A DNA stretch of 64,000 bases from Paraburkholderia sp. FT54 (GCF_031585635.1 NZ_CP134198.1:186001-250000), one strand, 5' to 3'; positions 8,023 through 18,800 are shown, counted from the first letter of the stretch. The notes: generated by a model not told the origin, from the letters alone. Made by a program: numbers and translations.

Positions 8023-9996
8023 CTACATCGATGAACTCGCCGCGGAGAAGGCATCGGTAACGAAACGACCTTGCACCTCAGCTCCGGGGAATTGCGTGAG
8101 CCACGTGAACTGCTCCTTGCTGTTCACACCATGAACGAGGACGCTCAATTCCATCTCGCTGCAGACGCCAACGATGCCTTTAACGAGTGCCCGGGAAACC
8201 GGCTCTGAAGGCACACGCGCCACAAGCTCTTCGTTGATGCAAAGGCCATCAACAGGCAGCTTCGCAAGATTCGGAAATGCCGAGTCGGCCGTAAGCGCAG
8301 CAAGAACCTGCACGCCTGTCGAACGTATCGCCCCCAGCCTGTCGAGGACATGCGCTGCGGTCTGATCCAGGCGGTGCTGGACGATCAACCGCAGGGCCGA
8401 CGGCTCCATCGCTTGCTCACGCAAACATTCGGAGATACAGCCAGCAAGGTCACCATCAACGAGCTGCGCGTACGGCACACTCAGGGTAACGTGCTGGACA
8501 CCCTGCCCGGCGGCACGCCACTCCTGCAGTTGCCGGCACGCTTCGGTCAGTTGGAACTCGCCGAGCTGGACGCCGAAGCCCGACGACTCAACCATTGAGA
8601 AAAGCTCGCGTCCCTCCAGGGGAGCGGCCCCATCCCGATTCCACTGCACCGATGCAAGAAGTCCGCGCGCCGTTCCGTCGACCGTGTAGCAGTCCCGGTA
8701 ATCGAGGGCGAATTCCTTCCTGAGAAACCCATACTGCAGCGCCTGATAAAACTCCAGTCCGCGCTCAGCGCGTTCGGACAGTTCGGGCGTATATACATGA
8801 CACGCGCTGATATCCTTGCCCTTTCCAACTGCTTTGGCGGCATACATCGCGAGGTCGGCACACGTCAGCAGATCGAATGCATTGTCCCCGTGTCGCACGT
8901 GCTCAACCACGCCAATGCTCGCCCGCATACGGTAGCTATTTGCGCGCAGCACATAGGCGAGTTCAAAGTCTTCTACGACGCGGTTTGCCAGTTCTTGCGC
9001 TGTGAAGCGGGCAAAGTCATCGCTAATGACGATCACGAATTCGTCGCCGCTGACCCGGATGACCTCCTCCTTATCGCTGCTGACGCGCTGCAGGCGTTTC
9101 GCTACCTGCTTGAGCAGTTGATCCCCGTCCTTGTGTCCAAGGGAGTCGTTGATTCGCTTGAAGTTGTCGAGATCGATAAAGAGAAGCGCGAGACGGCCAA
9201 CGCTTGTCGGAGCGGACATCAGATGGTCGAGGCGATCCATCAGGTAGTTCCGGTTTCGCAAGCCAGTCAATGTATCGGTATTTGCCAGTTCAGCAAGCCG
9301 ATCCCGTGCCCGTCGTTCTTCGGTGATGTCGATGCCCGAGCAGATTAGAAACGTGTCGTCAGGACGATCGCCCGTTCTGGCGAACTTGTTGCGGAACAGG
9401 AACAGCCGCGGACCTTTGATTGTCTTGATCGTCCGTTCAACCTCATACGCCTCTCCACGCCGGAAAAAACCCTCGATGTTCTGACGTGACTCGCTTGCGT
9501 CTCCTTCGGACATGAAGAGGCGCCATGCATTTTTGCCAATGACATCCGCTTCCTTGAGGCCGGAGAGTTCTTCTGCAAACCGGTTAAAACGCTGAATAGC
9601 GCCATCGCGACTCAGGATAACAACTAGCGAATTGACTTCTGACAGCACCGTCTCGGCAAATGACAATCCGCGTGCGAGATCGCCCGCCACGGCTTCGGCA
9701 TTGATGCTTGGAGAAGCCGTGCCGGCCCACCTGGTCTGATCGACCTTCCGTCCCACTAGGTGCAGGCGAAACCGTTTTTCAAACAGCTGCGCGTCGACCG
9801 TCACGCTCGACGTGACGCCAGTAAGGGAGCGGATTTGTGCGGCCTGCCCGGTGGAAAGCATCACAGCAGCCGCAACGGGGCCGGTGATCGGACTGAGTTC
9901 GAGGGCGTTGCTGTCGCGAGACAGTTGCCAACGCGGGCTCAGTGTTTCAAACTGCGCGCGGAACAGGTCGATCGCTTCGTGTTCGTGCATGTCCAT
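8023..9996 (-). CDS. PAS-GGDEF-EAL protein with degenerate EAL domain
   Basis: Encodes 657 residues: an uncharacterised N-terminus (1-115), a PAS domain (about 120-235), a GGDEF domain (about 240-405) and an EAL-like domain (about 410-650). The cyclase site reads SGDEF, which can still be active. The EAL domain lacks its signature: the usual E-A-L near its start is replaced around LLASVQW, and downstream metal-binding positions are not recognisable. I infer a diguanylate cyclase with an inactive, possibly c-di-GMP-binding, EAL domain. The luxR gene follows after 12 bases, linking c-di-GMP and quorum-type sensing in one operon. Confidence 0.88.
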   Translation of the reverse strand: MDMHEHEAIDLFRAQFETLSPRWQLSRDSNALELSPITGPVAAAVMLSTGQAAQIRSLTGVTSSVTVDAQLFEKRFRLHLVGRKVDQTRWAGTASPSINAEAVAGDLARGLSFAETVLSEVNSLVVILSRDGAIQRFNRFAEELSGLKEADVIGKNAWRLFMSEGDASESRQNIEGFFRRGEAYEVERTIKTIKGPRLFLFRNKFARTGDRPDDTFLICSGIDITEERRARDRLAELANTDTLTGLRNRNYLMDRLDHLMSAPTSVGRLALLFIDLDNFKRINDSLGHKDGDQLLKQVAKRLQRVSSDKEEVIRVSGDEFVIVISDDFARFTAQELANRVVEDFELAYVLRANSYRMRASIGVVEHVRHGDNAFDLLTCADLAMYAAKAVGKGKDISACHVYTPELSERAERGLEFYQALQYGFLRKEFALDYRDCYTVDGTARGLLASVQWNRDGAAPLEGRELFSMVESSGFGVQLGEFQLTEACRQLQEWRAAGQGVQHVTLSVPYAQLVDGDLAGCISECLREQAMEPSALRLIVQHRLDQTAAHVLDRLGAIRSTGVQVLAALTADSAFPNLAKLPVDGLCINEELVARVPSEPVSRALVKGIVGVCSEMELSVLVHGVNSKEQFTWLTQFPGAEVQGRFVTDAFSAASSSM

Positions 9997-10242
9997 CCGA
10001 AGACCTTAAATCGTCTGAAGGATCGAACGGGACGTCTTTTACAAAACGTTACATGCTAGGCAATCATTTTTATGCGACTCGCATGACGGCATAAGGTGAT
10101 GCATGCTTCATCGCCGTGGGCGTATTCGTCTACGGACAGACGCACAATGCTTTCCGAAGCTCTCCTACGGAAAGGACCGCTGCTGAACGCATCGCGGGCA
10201 GCTAACCTGCGGATGGCCACCGGCGAAATAAGAGCACGCGAA

Positions 10243-10410
10243 TTAGCGGCGCCTCCATCCTTCCTCCTTACGCACGAGATATGCCGAGACATAGTGGCTG
10301 GCCAGTTCTTCCGCGCAGCGCTGTATGAGGTCCGCGACGCTGTCGACTGATTTAGGGCCGAGCACCATTACGATCACGATCTTGTCTGTCTCCGGCACCG
10401 TAGCGGACAT
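10243..10410 (-). CDS. Short hypothetical ORF (55 residues)
   Basis: An open frame of 56 codons beginning MSATVPETDKIVIVMVLGPK and ending VRKEEGWRRR. The alternation of hydrophobic and charged residues (VADLIQRCAEELASH) looks protein-like, but no strong ribosome site precedes the ATG at 10408-10410. I do not recognise it. It lies between the GGDEF-EAL gene and an IS1182 transposase. Confidence 0.3.
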   Translation of the reverse strand: MSATVPETDKIVIVMVLGPKSVDSVADLIQRCAEELASHYVSAYLVRKEEGWRRR

Positions 10411-10496
10411 ACCGAAAGCGTTGATGAGGGGGACGGCAACGGGTCGAGCTTGTGTGAAAACACGCCGATCGCCTAGACTGGATTAACTCATTCAGC

Positions 10497-11954
10497 ATGG
10501 GTGACCGGATGAAGCGATTTATAGAAGGTGAAGATCGCAAGCAGGTGACGCTGCTTCCGGAGTGTCTCGATGACTTCGTCGCAGAGGACAACCCGGTCAG
10601 GATTATCGAGGCGTTTGTAGAAGAGCTTGACCTTGCATCACTGGGCTTCGATGGAGCAATGCCGTCGACTACAGGTCGCCCGTCCTATCATCCAGCAGTG
10701 CTGCTGAAGATCTATATCTACGGCTACCTGAACCGGGTGCAATCGAGTCGGCGTCTTGAGCGCGAATGCCAGCGCAATGTTGAGTTGATGTGGCTGACGG
10801 GCCGTTTGGCGCCGGACTTCAAGACCATAGCTGACTTTCGTCGTGACAACGGCGTCGGCATTCGCGACGTGTGTCGCCGCTTCGTGATGCTGTGCCGTGA
10901 GCTGAAGCTGTTCTCGCAAGCGCTGGTCGCCATTGACGGCAGCAAGTTCAAGGCAGTCAATACGCGCGATCGCAACTTCACCGAGGGTAAGGTTGACAAG
11001 CGCCAGAAGCAGATCGAGGAGAGTATCCAGCGATATCTGAACGCGCTGGAAACTGCCGATCGTACGCAACCCGCTGAGCTGGAAGCGAAGACGACCCGAT
11101 TGCAGGACAAGATCGCGCGCTTACGCGAGCAGATGCGAAACCTCGATCAGATCAAGCAGCTACTCAAGACGCAGCCTGATGGCCAACTCTCGATGACTGA
11201 TCCCGACGCGCGCTCCATGGCGACGAGCGGCAAAGGCTCGGGAATGGTGGGCTACAACGTGCAGGTGGCCGTTGACGCCAAACATCACCTCATCGTGGCT
11301 CACGAGGTCACAAACTCTGGCAGTGACCGGGCGCAGCTTAGCCCCATAGCAAAAGCTGCGCGCGACGCGATGGGTAAGACCAGACTGCGGGCCGTCGCCG
11401 ATCGTGGCTACTACAGTGGGCCTCAGATCAAGGAGTGCGCCGACGCGGGGATTTCGGTCATGCTGCCGAAGCCGACAACATCAGGTGCGAAATACCATGG
11501 CCGATTCGACAAGGCAGACTTCATCTACATTGCGCGGGACGACGAATACCAATGTCCAGCTGGAGAACGGGCAATTTACCGTTACACCAGCGAGGAACAC
11601 GGGATGCAGCTACACCGATACTGGAGCAGCGCCTGTTCGCAATGCAAAATAAAGTCACAGTGCACGCCCAGCGGCCAACGACGGATAAGTCGATGGGAGC
11701 ATGAATCGGTGCTGGAAGCAGTTCAACGTCGGCTGGACAAGACGCCTGATGCGATGACCGTGCGCAGGCGAACCGTCGAACATGTCTTCGGAACGTTCAA
11801 GCACTGGATGGGTTACACGCACTTCCTGACGCGCAGGCTGCCCAACGTGGGGACCGAGATGAGTTTGAACGTACTCGCCTACAATCTCACTCGAGTGCTG
11901 AGAATCCTGGGCTTCAGGAAGACGATGAAGGCGATGCGGTTGGTGGGTGCATGA
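10497..11954 (+). CDS. IS1182-family transposase
   Basis: Encodes 485 residues. The N-terminal DUF772 region (KIYIYGYLNRVQSSRRLERE), the catalytic segments VAIDGSKFKAVNTRDRNFTE and AVADRGYYSG, and the C-terminal RRRTVEHVFGTFKHWMGYTH are typical of IS1182 DDE transposases. The frame is full-length and intact, so the element may be active. I could not define convincing terminal inverted repeats by eye. A small hairpin (GGGTGC-ATGA-GCACCC, 11945-11960) spans the stop codon. The element separates two c-di-GMP signalling genes on the opposite strand. Confidence 0.92.
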   Translation: MGDRMKRFIEGEDRKQVTLLPECLDDFVAEDNPVRIIEAFVEELDLASLGFDGAMPSTTGRPSYHPAVLLKIYIYGYLNRVQSSRRLERECQRNVELMWLTGRLAPDFKTIADFRRDNGVGIRDVCRRFVMLCRELKLFSQALVAIDGSKFKAVNTRDRNFTEGKVDKRQKQIEESIQRYLNALETADRTQPAELEAKTTRLQDKIARLREQMRNLDQIKQLLKTQPDGQLSMTDPDARSMATSGKGSGMVGYNVQVAVDAKHHLIVAHEVTNSGSDRAQLSPIAKAARDAMGKTRLRAVADRGYYSGPQIKECADAGISVMLPKPTTSGAKYHGRFDKADFIYIARDDEYQCPAGERAIYRYTSEEHGMQLHRYWSSACSQCKIKSQCTPSGQRRISRWEHESVLEAVQRRLDKTPDAMTVRRRTVEHVFGTFKHWMGYTHFLTRRLPNVGTEMSLNVLAYNLTRVLRILGFRKTMKAMRLVGA

Positions 11955-12510
11955 GCACCCCGTAAGTCCTGAACCCAAGCCCTTAAACTCGTCAGAACGT
12001 ATCAGAGGGGTACACCCTCTCGTCGGCGCCGTGATAGTCGCAAAGGCGGTCAAACGCACCGCTGGGGTCAGCAGTCACGCGTCGCATTGTAGTGCCATCG
12101 GGTTTCCACACACCCTGGGTCGCGTGCTGCCGATCGCGACCGTGTGAGATTCGGGCGGTCCATGCCGTTTGCATGAGGCAGTGATCGGCCAGTTTGAGTC
12201 ACTCAGGCACGACTCGCGAATGTCGGGTCGCAGGACGACAGGAGACGTTGGCCGAAAATGTTTCGATGTGGTGACGTCTGTCATCTGTCGGCTGTAGTTG
12301 CTGATCTAGAATGCTCGCGACGAGGTCGTGCCCGGCTCCCCTGATTCCGTCCACGAACGCGCGCGATTGTGAGCGGCCATCCCCACGCTTCACCCCGACG
12401 GAAATGCGCCCGCATGACGATCTAGCCCTGGTCCTCCAGCTTGCGGTCAACTTTGATGAAGCCGCGCACGTCGTCGCCCCGGCAAGGGTGACGCGTCGAA
12501 GTTGCAAAAT
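11955..12510. other. Gene-free stretch after the IS1182 transposase
   Basis: About 550 bases with no convincing coding frame. It should contain the right end of the IS1182 element, but no clear inverted partner for the left flank was found. The remainder has only short frames of unlikely composition. Confidence 0.4.
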
Positions 12511-13824
12511 TCAGGCGCACTTGCCAGCGATGCCTGCCTCATTTAGCACGACGGCATTGCCGCCACGGCTTTTGGCCTGGTACATCGCGTGGTCGGCATT
12601 GACCTGCAGGGTCTGTTCGTCCAGTCCGTCGTCCGGATAAAAAGCCACGCCGATGCTGGCCGAAACTCCCAGGATGCAACTTTCAACTGCAAAGGGTTCT
12701 TCGATAGACTGACGCAGCTTTTCGGCGATCGAAACCGCGTCTTCAGCCTCATTCACGACCGGTAAAATGGCAACGAATTCGTCTCCACCGATACGCGCGA
12801 TAGTGTCCGATTCGCGTAGGCATTGCTTCATACGCTTGCCGATGCGCTGCAGCAACATGTCGCCCACGGCATGTCCGTAGCGATCGTTGACCGGCTTGAA
12901 CCCGTCGATGTCGACAAACAGCAGGGCGAATTTCGTACGCGAACGTTTTGCGTTGAGTATGGCCTGCTTAAGCCGGTCGCCAAACAGAATGCGGTTAGGG
13001 AGATCGGTGAGGGGGCAATGCTGGGTGAGATAGATGATGTGCTGCTCGGCTTTCTTTCTCTCCGAGATATCCCGGAAAACCACGGTTACCCCATACATGT
13101 TGCCGGCGTTATCGCGCAAGGGGGCGCACTTGTATTCAACGGGAAAGCAGGTATTGTCCCTGCGCCAGAATACGTCCTCCTGGACATGGCGGTACTTGCC
13201 ATCCGATAGCGTCGCATGGATCGGACAGTTTTCGACAGGAAAAATTGAGTTGTCGGCGTGATGGTGGTGGATAGTGTCGTGTCCGAGCCTTCCGACCAGA
13301 CTGTCGGCATCTTCCCAACCAAACATGATCATGGATGCGGCGTTCTCGGCGATGATCACGCCGTGCATGTCGAGGACATGAACCCCCTCACTGACCGAGT
13401 TCAGGATATTGTTCAGCGTGCCGTTCGCCGTTTCCAGTTGACGCCTCACTGTCGCCGTCCTGACCATGGCGAGGATTTTCGCTTTCACGAAATCTTCAGG
13501 CGCTGTTTGCGAAACAAGATCGTCAGCTCCAGCCTGAATAACGGTGACAGGGTTTTCCAATGAATCTGGAGCGGTGAGTACAACTATCGGTGTCCATGGC
13601 AATTCCTGCATCGCCTCGATCACCCGGATCTTGCCGGTAATCTCGAGTCCCGACATGACGCGCACATCCATATCCATCAATATCAGATCGACGCGTTCAG
13701 TGCAGAACGTATCGAGTGCGTCGCGTCCATCGGAGGCGACGATCACGTCGCAGCCGGATGAAGACAGGACAGGCTTCAGGAAGGCGATAAAAGCAGGGGT
13801 TACACCTGCAAACAGGATCTTCAC
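12511..13824 (-). CDS. REC-PAS-GGDEF response-regulator diguanylate cyclase
   Basis: Encodes 437 residues if translation starts at the GTG at 13822-13824 (MKILFAGVTP-like start with AGAGG upstream); the frame stays open to 13977 but that extension has no receiver homology. Domains: receiver (1-125, phospho-acceptor Asp in LILMDMD near 50), PAS (about 145-260, VVFRDISERKKAE at its end) and GGDEF (about 275-430, ARIGGDEFVAIL intact). It would make c-di-GMP in response to phosphorelay input. It lies upstream-to-downstream between an MCP gene and an IS, with no partner histidine kinase adjacent. Confidence 0.88.
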   Translation of the reverse strand: MKILFAGVTPAFIAFLKPVLSSSGCDVIVASDGRDALDTFCTERVDLILMDMDVRVMSGLEITGKIRVIEAMQELPWTPIVVLTAPDSLENPVTVIQAGADDLVSQTAPEDFVKAKILAMVRTATVRRQLETANGTLNNILNSVSEGVHVLDMHGVIIAENAASMIMFGWEDADSLVGRLGHDTIHHHHADNSIFPVENCPIHATLSDGKYRHVQEDVFWRRDNTCFPVEYKCAPLRDNAGNMYGVTVVFRDISERKKAEQHIIYLTQHCPLTDLPNRILFGDRLKQAILNAKRSRTKFALLFVDIDGFKPVNDRYGHAVGDMLLQRIGKRMKQCLRESDTIARIGGDEFVAILPVVNEAEDAVSIAEKLRQSIEEPFAVESCILGVSASIGVAFYPDDGLDEQTLQVNADHAMYQAKSRGGNAVVLNEAGIAGKCA

Positions 13825-14128
13825 GACTGCGACCTCTGAGAAGCGCGAAGCCAGATACAATCGGGGACAGAGATACTGCCGAAGCAGATGATGCGCCAAG
13901 CCTGGAGCATCATCAAGCGGCACCTCGCGAGTCCCCGGCCAGTCTTCAAGTGCATCCGCCGGCGCCTCCGACGGCAAAAGGTCGGGAGAACAGATGGTCC
14001 GTGGATGTGTAGTGCTAGCCCACGATCAGACGACAAGCCGTTAAGGCGTTTCTTGATCCACTGGTCGGCTCCAACATCGATGAAGCCGCGCCCAGTACAT
14101 CTCTGCCAGATATTAACGACCGGCTCGT
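13825..14128. other. Gap between MCP and REC-PAS-GGDEF genes; contains the repeat end
   Basis: About 300 bases with no recognised gene. The left boundary of the large EAL-MCP inverted repeat falls at about 14097, where similarity with the copy ending near 62441 stops. The receiver gene's promoter should lie here. Confidence 0.4.
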
Positions 14129-15712
14129 TCAATGCGTCTGAAACGGGAGCGTGAATACCTGCGCCGAGTCCAGCAAACCCTGCGCTTGCTCCTTCAACGT
14201 CTGCGCCGCAGCGGCCGACTGCTGCACCAGCGTCACGTTTTGCTGCGTGTTTTGCTCAAGGTTCCCGATCACGCCACGTACTTCGCCGATCTGCTGCGTC
14301 TGAGCACGGCAAGCCTGGTGCATCGCTTCCATGATGTGCGTGACGCGCTGCGATGCTTCGACGATGTTGGAGATCGTCGTGCCTGCCGCATCGACCTGCC
14401 GCTCCCCCTCGCTAATCCGCGCGCTGCTCGCGCCGATAAGTTCCTTGATTTCCTTCGCGGCAGCTGCGCTGCGCTGTGCGAGCATGCGCACCTCGCTGGC
14501 GACGACCGCGAAGCCGCGACCGCCGGCACCGGCTCGCGCCGCTTCGACTGCGGCATTCAACGAAAGCAAATTAGTCTGGAATGCGATCGAATCGATGACG
14601 GAGATGATGTCCTCGATGCGGTTCGACGATTCGCTGATCGCGCGCATCGTGTTCACGACCTGACCAACCACGGTGCCACCCTGTGCTGAGGTAGCCGAAG
14701 CGTGCTTTGCCAGTTCGTCGGCGTTGCCCGCGCTTTGCGCATTGGCCGCCACGCTGGAGTCGAACTCCTCGAGCGCGCCGCTCGCCTGTTCGAGCGCAGC
14801 TGCCTGCCGCTCGGTGCGCGTACTCAGGTCGGCGTTACCCAGCGCGATTTGCTCCGTGGCAGCCGCGACGCCCTGAGCGGCGTCGCGCATTTGCGTGACG
14901 ATTTCGGCGAGCCTTTGCTGCATGCGCGCCATCGCTGCGATCACGCTTGACGTATCGCCGGGCCGCAATTCGATCCCGCGCGCAAGGTTGCCTGCGCGGA
15001 TCGATTCGGCCAGCTCGACCACGTCGCTGGGCTCGGCTCCGAGGGACTGCGTGATGTTGCGCACGGTCGCGTAGACGACGGCGATGCCAACGCCGCACGC
15101 GAGCAGCGTCAGCACGCTCATCAACCAGCGAAAATCAGTGCTGATCTTGCGCGCCTCGGCGCCTTCCTGCTGATCGAGGTGTTCCTGATAGTCAATCAGC
15201 GCGTTGATCCCAGCAAGCCATTCGACAAGCGCGGGACGCGCATCATCGAGCAAAATCTTGCGTGCGCCCTCAACGTCGCCCGCTTGCTGCAAGCTGATCA
15301 ACTGCTGGATCAGCGGCAGGCTTTGCTCCCGCGCGGCGTTGACACGTGCATAGATCGCCCGTTCCTCCGCGGTGATGTCGGTACGTTCAGCATAGATCCT
15401 GGCGAGCGGTCCAGCCGATTCCTCGTACTGGCTCGCGAGCACATTAATGTGATTGATGACCGAAGGCAGTTCCGCCGCGGATACAAGCGTCACGTCACGC
15501 ACCGCGATGGAGCGGTCGTGGACACTTCCGCGAAAGTTGATTGCGTAACGTTCCTTTACGCCGTTTACGTCGATGATGTCGTCGAGTCGCGCCCGAACCA
15601 TCTCCACCCGGCTGATCGCGATGACCGTCAGCGCGACGAGCGCAATGAGAACCACGCCGAACCCTGCGATCAACCGCGCCCGAATGGTCAATGTCTTCCT
15701 GTTTGTGTTCAT
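14129..15712 (-). CDS. Methyl-accepting chemotaxis protein (copy 1)
   Basis: Encodes 527 residues: TM1 (about 13-33), a ~155-residue periplasmic four-helix ligand-binding domain of the Tar type, TM2 (about 190-210), a HAMP linker and a cytoplasmic signalling hairpin. The hairpin tip region is clear in [20 protein letters not shown] and [20 protein letters not shown]. There is no C-terminal NWETF-like CheR tether. The protein is identical or nearly so to the copy at 60829-62409 from about residue 16 on. The gene follows an EAL gene on the same strand after a 388-base spacer, so a promoter of its own is likely. The ligand cannot be predicted. Confidence 0.95.
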   Translation of the reverse strand: MNTNRKTLTIRARLIAGFGVVLIALVALTVIAISRVEMVRARLDDIIDVNGVKERYAINFRGSVHDRSIAVRDVTLVSAAELPSVINHINVLASQYEESAGPLARIYAERTDITAEERAIYARVNAAREQSLPLIQQLISLQQAGDVEGARKILLDDARPALVEWLAGINALIDYQEHLDQQEGAEARKISTDFRWLMSVLTLLACGVGIAVVYATVRNITQSLGAEPSDVVELAESIRAGNLARGIELRPGDTSSVIAAMARMQQRLAEIVTQMRDAAQGVAAATEQIALGNADLSTRTERQAAALEQASGALEEFDSSVAANAQSAGNADELAKHASATSAQGGTVVGQVVNTMRAISESSNRIEDIISVIDSIAFQTNLLSLNAAVEAARAGAGGRGFAVVASEVRMLAQRSAAAAKEIKELIGASSARISEGERQVDAAGTTISNIVEASQRVTHIMEAMHQACRAQTQQIGEVRGVIGNLEQNTQQNVTLVQQSAAAAQTLKEQAQGLLDSAQVFTLPFQTH

Positions 15713-16100
15713 GGGGTTCCCCGCGTGCTAACGTAGCCTTGACTTGTGTGGACCGTTGCTGGGCAAGCAACCCTGCGCGGCGCGCCGTCTCTGTTTCGGG
15801 GTCTAATAATAACAACAAAATCTCTTTTCGATACTCTATTTATATTGCGATTAAAGTATCAATTGACCTTGACTATCGAGATCCGCAGGCGTACCGCAGT
15901 TGCCTGCCGTTGCGTGGTCACCCGAACAGGAATCCTGGATCTTCGCTGCATCGTTCGTGCCGGCGCCCTTTCCTCCGCCGCTCGCCCTCTCACCGGGCAA
16001 ATGGCATCTTTCGAGGTACAACGGTCGTCTTTTCTTCGGCGTCCGGCAGGTCTTAGCGGTCCTTCCAGATTGTCTTTTGCGGTCCCATGCGATCAGACCG
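15713..16100. other. Spacer between EAL and MCP genes (copy 1)
   Basis: 388 bases without a gene. An AT-rich tract around 15805-15870 contrasts with the GC-rich surroundings and probably holds the MCP promoter. The matching spacer in copy 2 (60512-60828) is alignable but has several substitutions and is about 70 bases shorter, the extra segment lying around 15960-16040. Confidence 0.5.
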
Positions 16101-17321
16101 TCAGCGTAGGACGGACTCGGCGGCCTCCGGCTTGCCATAAAGCCAGCCTTGGGCGAGTTCGATACCGCAACCCTGCAATGCGGCATGCTGATGTTCTCGT
16201 TCCACGCCTTCGGCGAGCACCAGGCAACCCAGCTTGCAGAGCCGCTCCGCTGACTCACGAATCGCGGCCATAAAGTGCGAGCCCTTGTCGGCGTTGCGTA
16301 TCACCGTGATGCAAAGTTTGACGATGTCCGGCCGCAACAGGCGGACGGTATCGAAGTCGGCGAACCCGCATCCTGTGTCATCCAAAGCCAACCGAATCCC
16401 CAGGGTGCGCAACCGATCGACCACTTCCACCAAACCCTCTGCTTCGTTGAGCGGCAGGTGCTCAGTGAGTTCGATCATCACTTCCGGTCTGCCGGCTAAT
16501 GCCAGCCTGTCCGCCGCAAGGGCCAAGGCATCAGGGCCCAAATTGATGGTCAGGAAGGCACCTGGCGGTAGTTTGTCTTTAGTGCGCTCGAGAGCCAATT
16601 CGGCACACAACAATTCCGCATCCACGGTGCGCCCGGCGGCGTAGGCCGCATCAAACAACTTATCTGGGCGTTCAAGAGGTGACCCCTTCGGACCTCGGGA
16701 AAGGGCTTCGAAACCAACCACCGCACAATCGCTGACGCGCACGATCGGCTGCAGAAATGTCTGTATGCAGCGGTGCGCTAGAATCGCTGTCACGTCGGTA
16801 GAAGATCCTGTCTGCTCCGCAACCTGACGTTGGGGTTGAGACCTCAACTGGTCTTCGGTCCATTGAGTCCAGCATGCCTTTGCATCCCGCTCGCCTGTTT
16901 CGGAGGACATGAGGAATACGGACATGTTGGCGATGATGCGAGCGCCCGTCGCGCCGCCGAATACAGCCAGCAGTGACTCCCGGATCAGGTTGCGCCCCGC
17001 GCGCTCTATGGCATCCGCCACTTCCCTGGCATCTCGCGGCAGGCCGTCCGAAAGGACACGAAAGCATGCCGCCCACATTCCATCGGCAGCACAACCATAT
17101 CGGTCAATCACCGCATGTTGAGCCAGCAAACGCGTGAGCAAGCCATCTGCTGCTTCGCCAAAATCGGCCATCGCCTGGCGGGCTGCTTCATCACCGAAGA
17201 TTTCAGACAGGTGCACGCTCTGCGCAATATTCACGCTCAGGACGCCAATGCTTCCGGTCATTTGCGACAACCCCGATCGCCGCGGCACGTACGCTTCAGC
17301 GACTTCATTTGCATGTATCAA
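16101..17321 (-). CDS. EAL-domain c-di-GMP phosphodiesterase
   Basis: Encodes 406 residues. The C-terminal EAL domain (about 170-405) keeps the expected catalytic positions: EAL in VVGFEALSRG, N in TINLGPDA, E in IELTEH, the D-D pair in LALDDTGCGFADFD and E in LAEGVE. The N-terminal ~165 residues look like a degenerate GGDEF-like domain (NIAQSVHLSEIFGDEAARQA) with no GGDEF motif. The frame opens with TTG at 17319-17321; the ATG at 17259-17261 is an alternative. It should hydrolyse c-di-GMP. A truncated paralogue lies at 59792-60511; both precede an MCP gene. Confidence 0.88.
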   Translation of the reverse strand: MIHANEVAEAYVPRRSGLSQMTGSIGVLSVNIAQSVHLSEIFGDEAARQAMADFGEAADGLLTRLLAQHAVIDRYGCAADGMWAACFRVLSDGLPRDAREVADAIERAGRNLIRESLLAVFGGATGARIIANMSVFLMSSETGERDAKACWTQWTEDQLRSQPQRQVAEQTGSSTDVTAILAHRCIQTFLQPIVRVSDCAVVGFEALSRGPKGSPLERPDKLFDAAYAAGRTVDAELLCAELALERTKDKLPPGAFLTINLGPDALALAADRLALAGRPEVMIELTEHLPLNEAEGLVEVVDRLRTLGIRLALDDTGCGFADFDTVRLLRPDIVKLCITVIRNADKGSHFMAAIRESAERLCKLGCLVLAEGVEREHQHAALQGCGIELAQGWLYGKPEAAESVLR

Positions 17322-17831
17322 ACTATTTTCTGGATCTGGTGAGTATCCGGTCCGTGAGATTCATGCCCTGTACGATCCGGATCCGGTAAAGCTGCCGTGT
17401 GTCGCGTCAGACGACTATTTCGCGCAAAGGGCAGAGGACCCGGGAATCATGAGCATCCCGTTTCTGTTTTGAATCCTGCTGCTGACCATACTTGATCAGT
17501 GTGCCTTCACCAACATGACATGATCCGGTCGTCGAGATGGCATCTTTGTCATGTCTGCCCCGACCGTCGAAAAGTGGTCGAACTTCGGACATTCGCACGC
17601 TTATGTCGAAAGGCAAATCCGGGTCGAACCCAGCCGAGCGCGGTCGTCGCTGATCGACCGCAATCGGTTCGTAATGGGGTTTCCGAAAGTTGACGATCAC
17701 TTGATTTGTTTGTATTAGATGACCTGTTGGATAGTTGATCCGTTGATCCAGGGAGGCGTGTCGTTGCTGTTTATGCTCTGCAATAACGCAAGGCCGCCTC
17801 TATCTCATAGTTTTTTTGAAGGGGGGACTGA
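17322..17831. other. Gene-free stretch
   Basis: About 510 bases with only short, unlikely frames. It contains fragments (such as cgaccgtcgaaaagtggtcg) of low-complexity GTCG-rich sequence like that at 31.0 and 48.2 kb. Nothing functional was recognised. Confidence 0.35.
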
Positions 17832-18394
17832 ATGGTGCACCGCGCGCGCTACGGAGCCGTGGCCCAATTCTTCCACTGGGCGACGGCGGTTTTTGTCCTG
17901 GTCGCCTTCACATTTGGGCCCGGAGGGTCCGAGCAGCGGGTATACGCACACGCCCGCGACTTCGACCGACAGCTCCACGAGACGTTGGGTTTGTGCGTGT
18001 TCGCGCTTGTCGTAATGCGCGTACTGTGGCGGATGCTCGACACGCAACCGAATCCTCTCCAAGTTTCGCTTTGGATGAGCGTTGCGGCGAAGGCCGTGCA
18101 ATGGACGCTGTATCTGTTCCTCTTTGCGCTCCCGCTCACCGCGATCACCGGCGCGTGGCTCGAAGGCATCCCCTGACGCTCCTCGCGGGACTGGAGATTC
18201 CACCATTCTTCGGGGTTTCACACAATGCTGGCGCGACCGTCGCGACGGTTCACACCTGGCTAGGCGATGCGATCCTATGGGTCGCGGGGTTTCACGCGCT
18301 TGCCGGGCTCTACCATCACTTTGTCCTCAAGGACAACGTTCTCGTCTCAATGCTTCCGCGCTGGCTTCCCCTGCGGCGATCGAACGGTGATTAA
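17832..18394 (+). pseudogene. Cytochrome b561 family protein, frameshifted
   Basis: The first frame (17832-18176) encodes HWATAVFVLVAFTFG, the segment LHETLGLCVFALVVMRVLWR and a third helix, then stops at LEGIP. A one-base loss near 18170 (LEGHPLTLLAGLE expected) moves the rest into another frame, which continues with VHTWLGDAILWVAGFHALAG and ends at 18394. Histidines expected to bind two b haems are present across the two parts. Intact proteins are four-helix membrane quinol-superoxide or electron-transfer cytochromes. A sequencing indel would give the same picture. Confidence 0.82.
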
Positions 18395-18800
18395 GGAATG
18401 CATGACAGCTTCGGGTGGAATCCGAGGTTCGTCAGGAGACTCAGTTCGTTAAGCGTTGTTCGATGCCTGCCCTTGTCCGCAGCCCATGAGTAAATGAGGA
18501 CGCATGCGGGCAGGCGTTGGACAAGGCTCGAGGGAGGAAACCGCGGAGTGAACCGACGCGGCCGGAAACTTGGGCGGCTATGGGGAATAAAGCGAGCTCA
18601 CCGTCAGCCTTGCCACCGGATGCTGAAGCGAACCTGGGTCGGGATGGTGTCGAAGGCGCTTTCGAAGGTGTCGCCCGAGATGATGTGACGATGCCGCGAT
18701 CGGCGCCAGGGGCTGCCTGGAGCGGCAGACGCGAGTGTCTCCTGTTGGCGCTCGTTGCCGAAGAGCCGACAGTCGGAATGAAGATTCTGGTCATTTACGC
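18395..18800. other. 3' flank of the IS91-like element
   Basis: About 400 bases downstream of the decayed IS91-like transposase with no convincing gene. The IS91 terminus probably lies here, near 18430-18480 (a GTTAAGCGTTGTTCGATGCC stretch), but this is a guess from position. Confidence 0.35.

Larger units (their letters stand above)
14097..16832. repeat. Large inverted repeat, copy 1 (EAL-MCP block)
   Basis: This ~2.7-kb block reappears in opposite orientation at 59780-62441. It contains the 3' half of the EAL gene, the EAL-MCP spacer and the whole MCP gene. In the parts I compared, MCP codons ~65 to the end differ by very few bases. The first ~190 bases of the MCP gene, the spacer and the EAL gene carry many substitutions and spacer indels. 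Similarity ends at ACATCTC (14097) and CAACCTGACGTTG (to 16832). Confidence 0.9.

Noticed and set aside
11945..11960. GGGTGC-ATGA-GCACCC hairpin as an IS1182 end
   Set aside because: It overlaps the transposase stop and has no inverted partner on the left side; too short to be an IS terminus.
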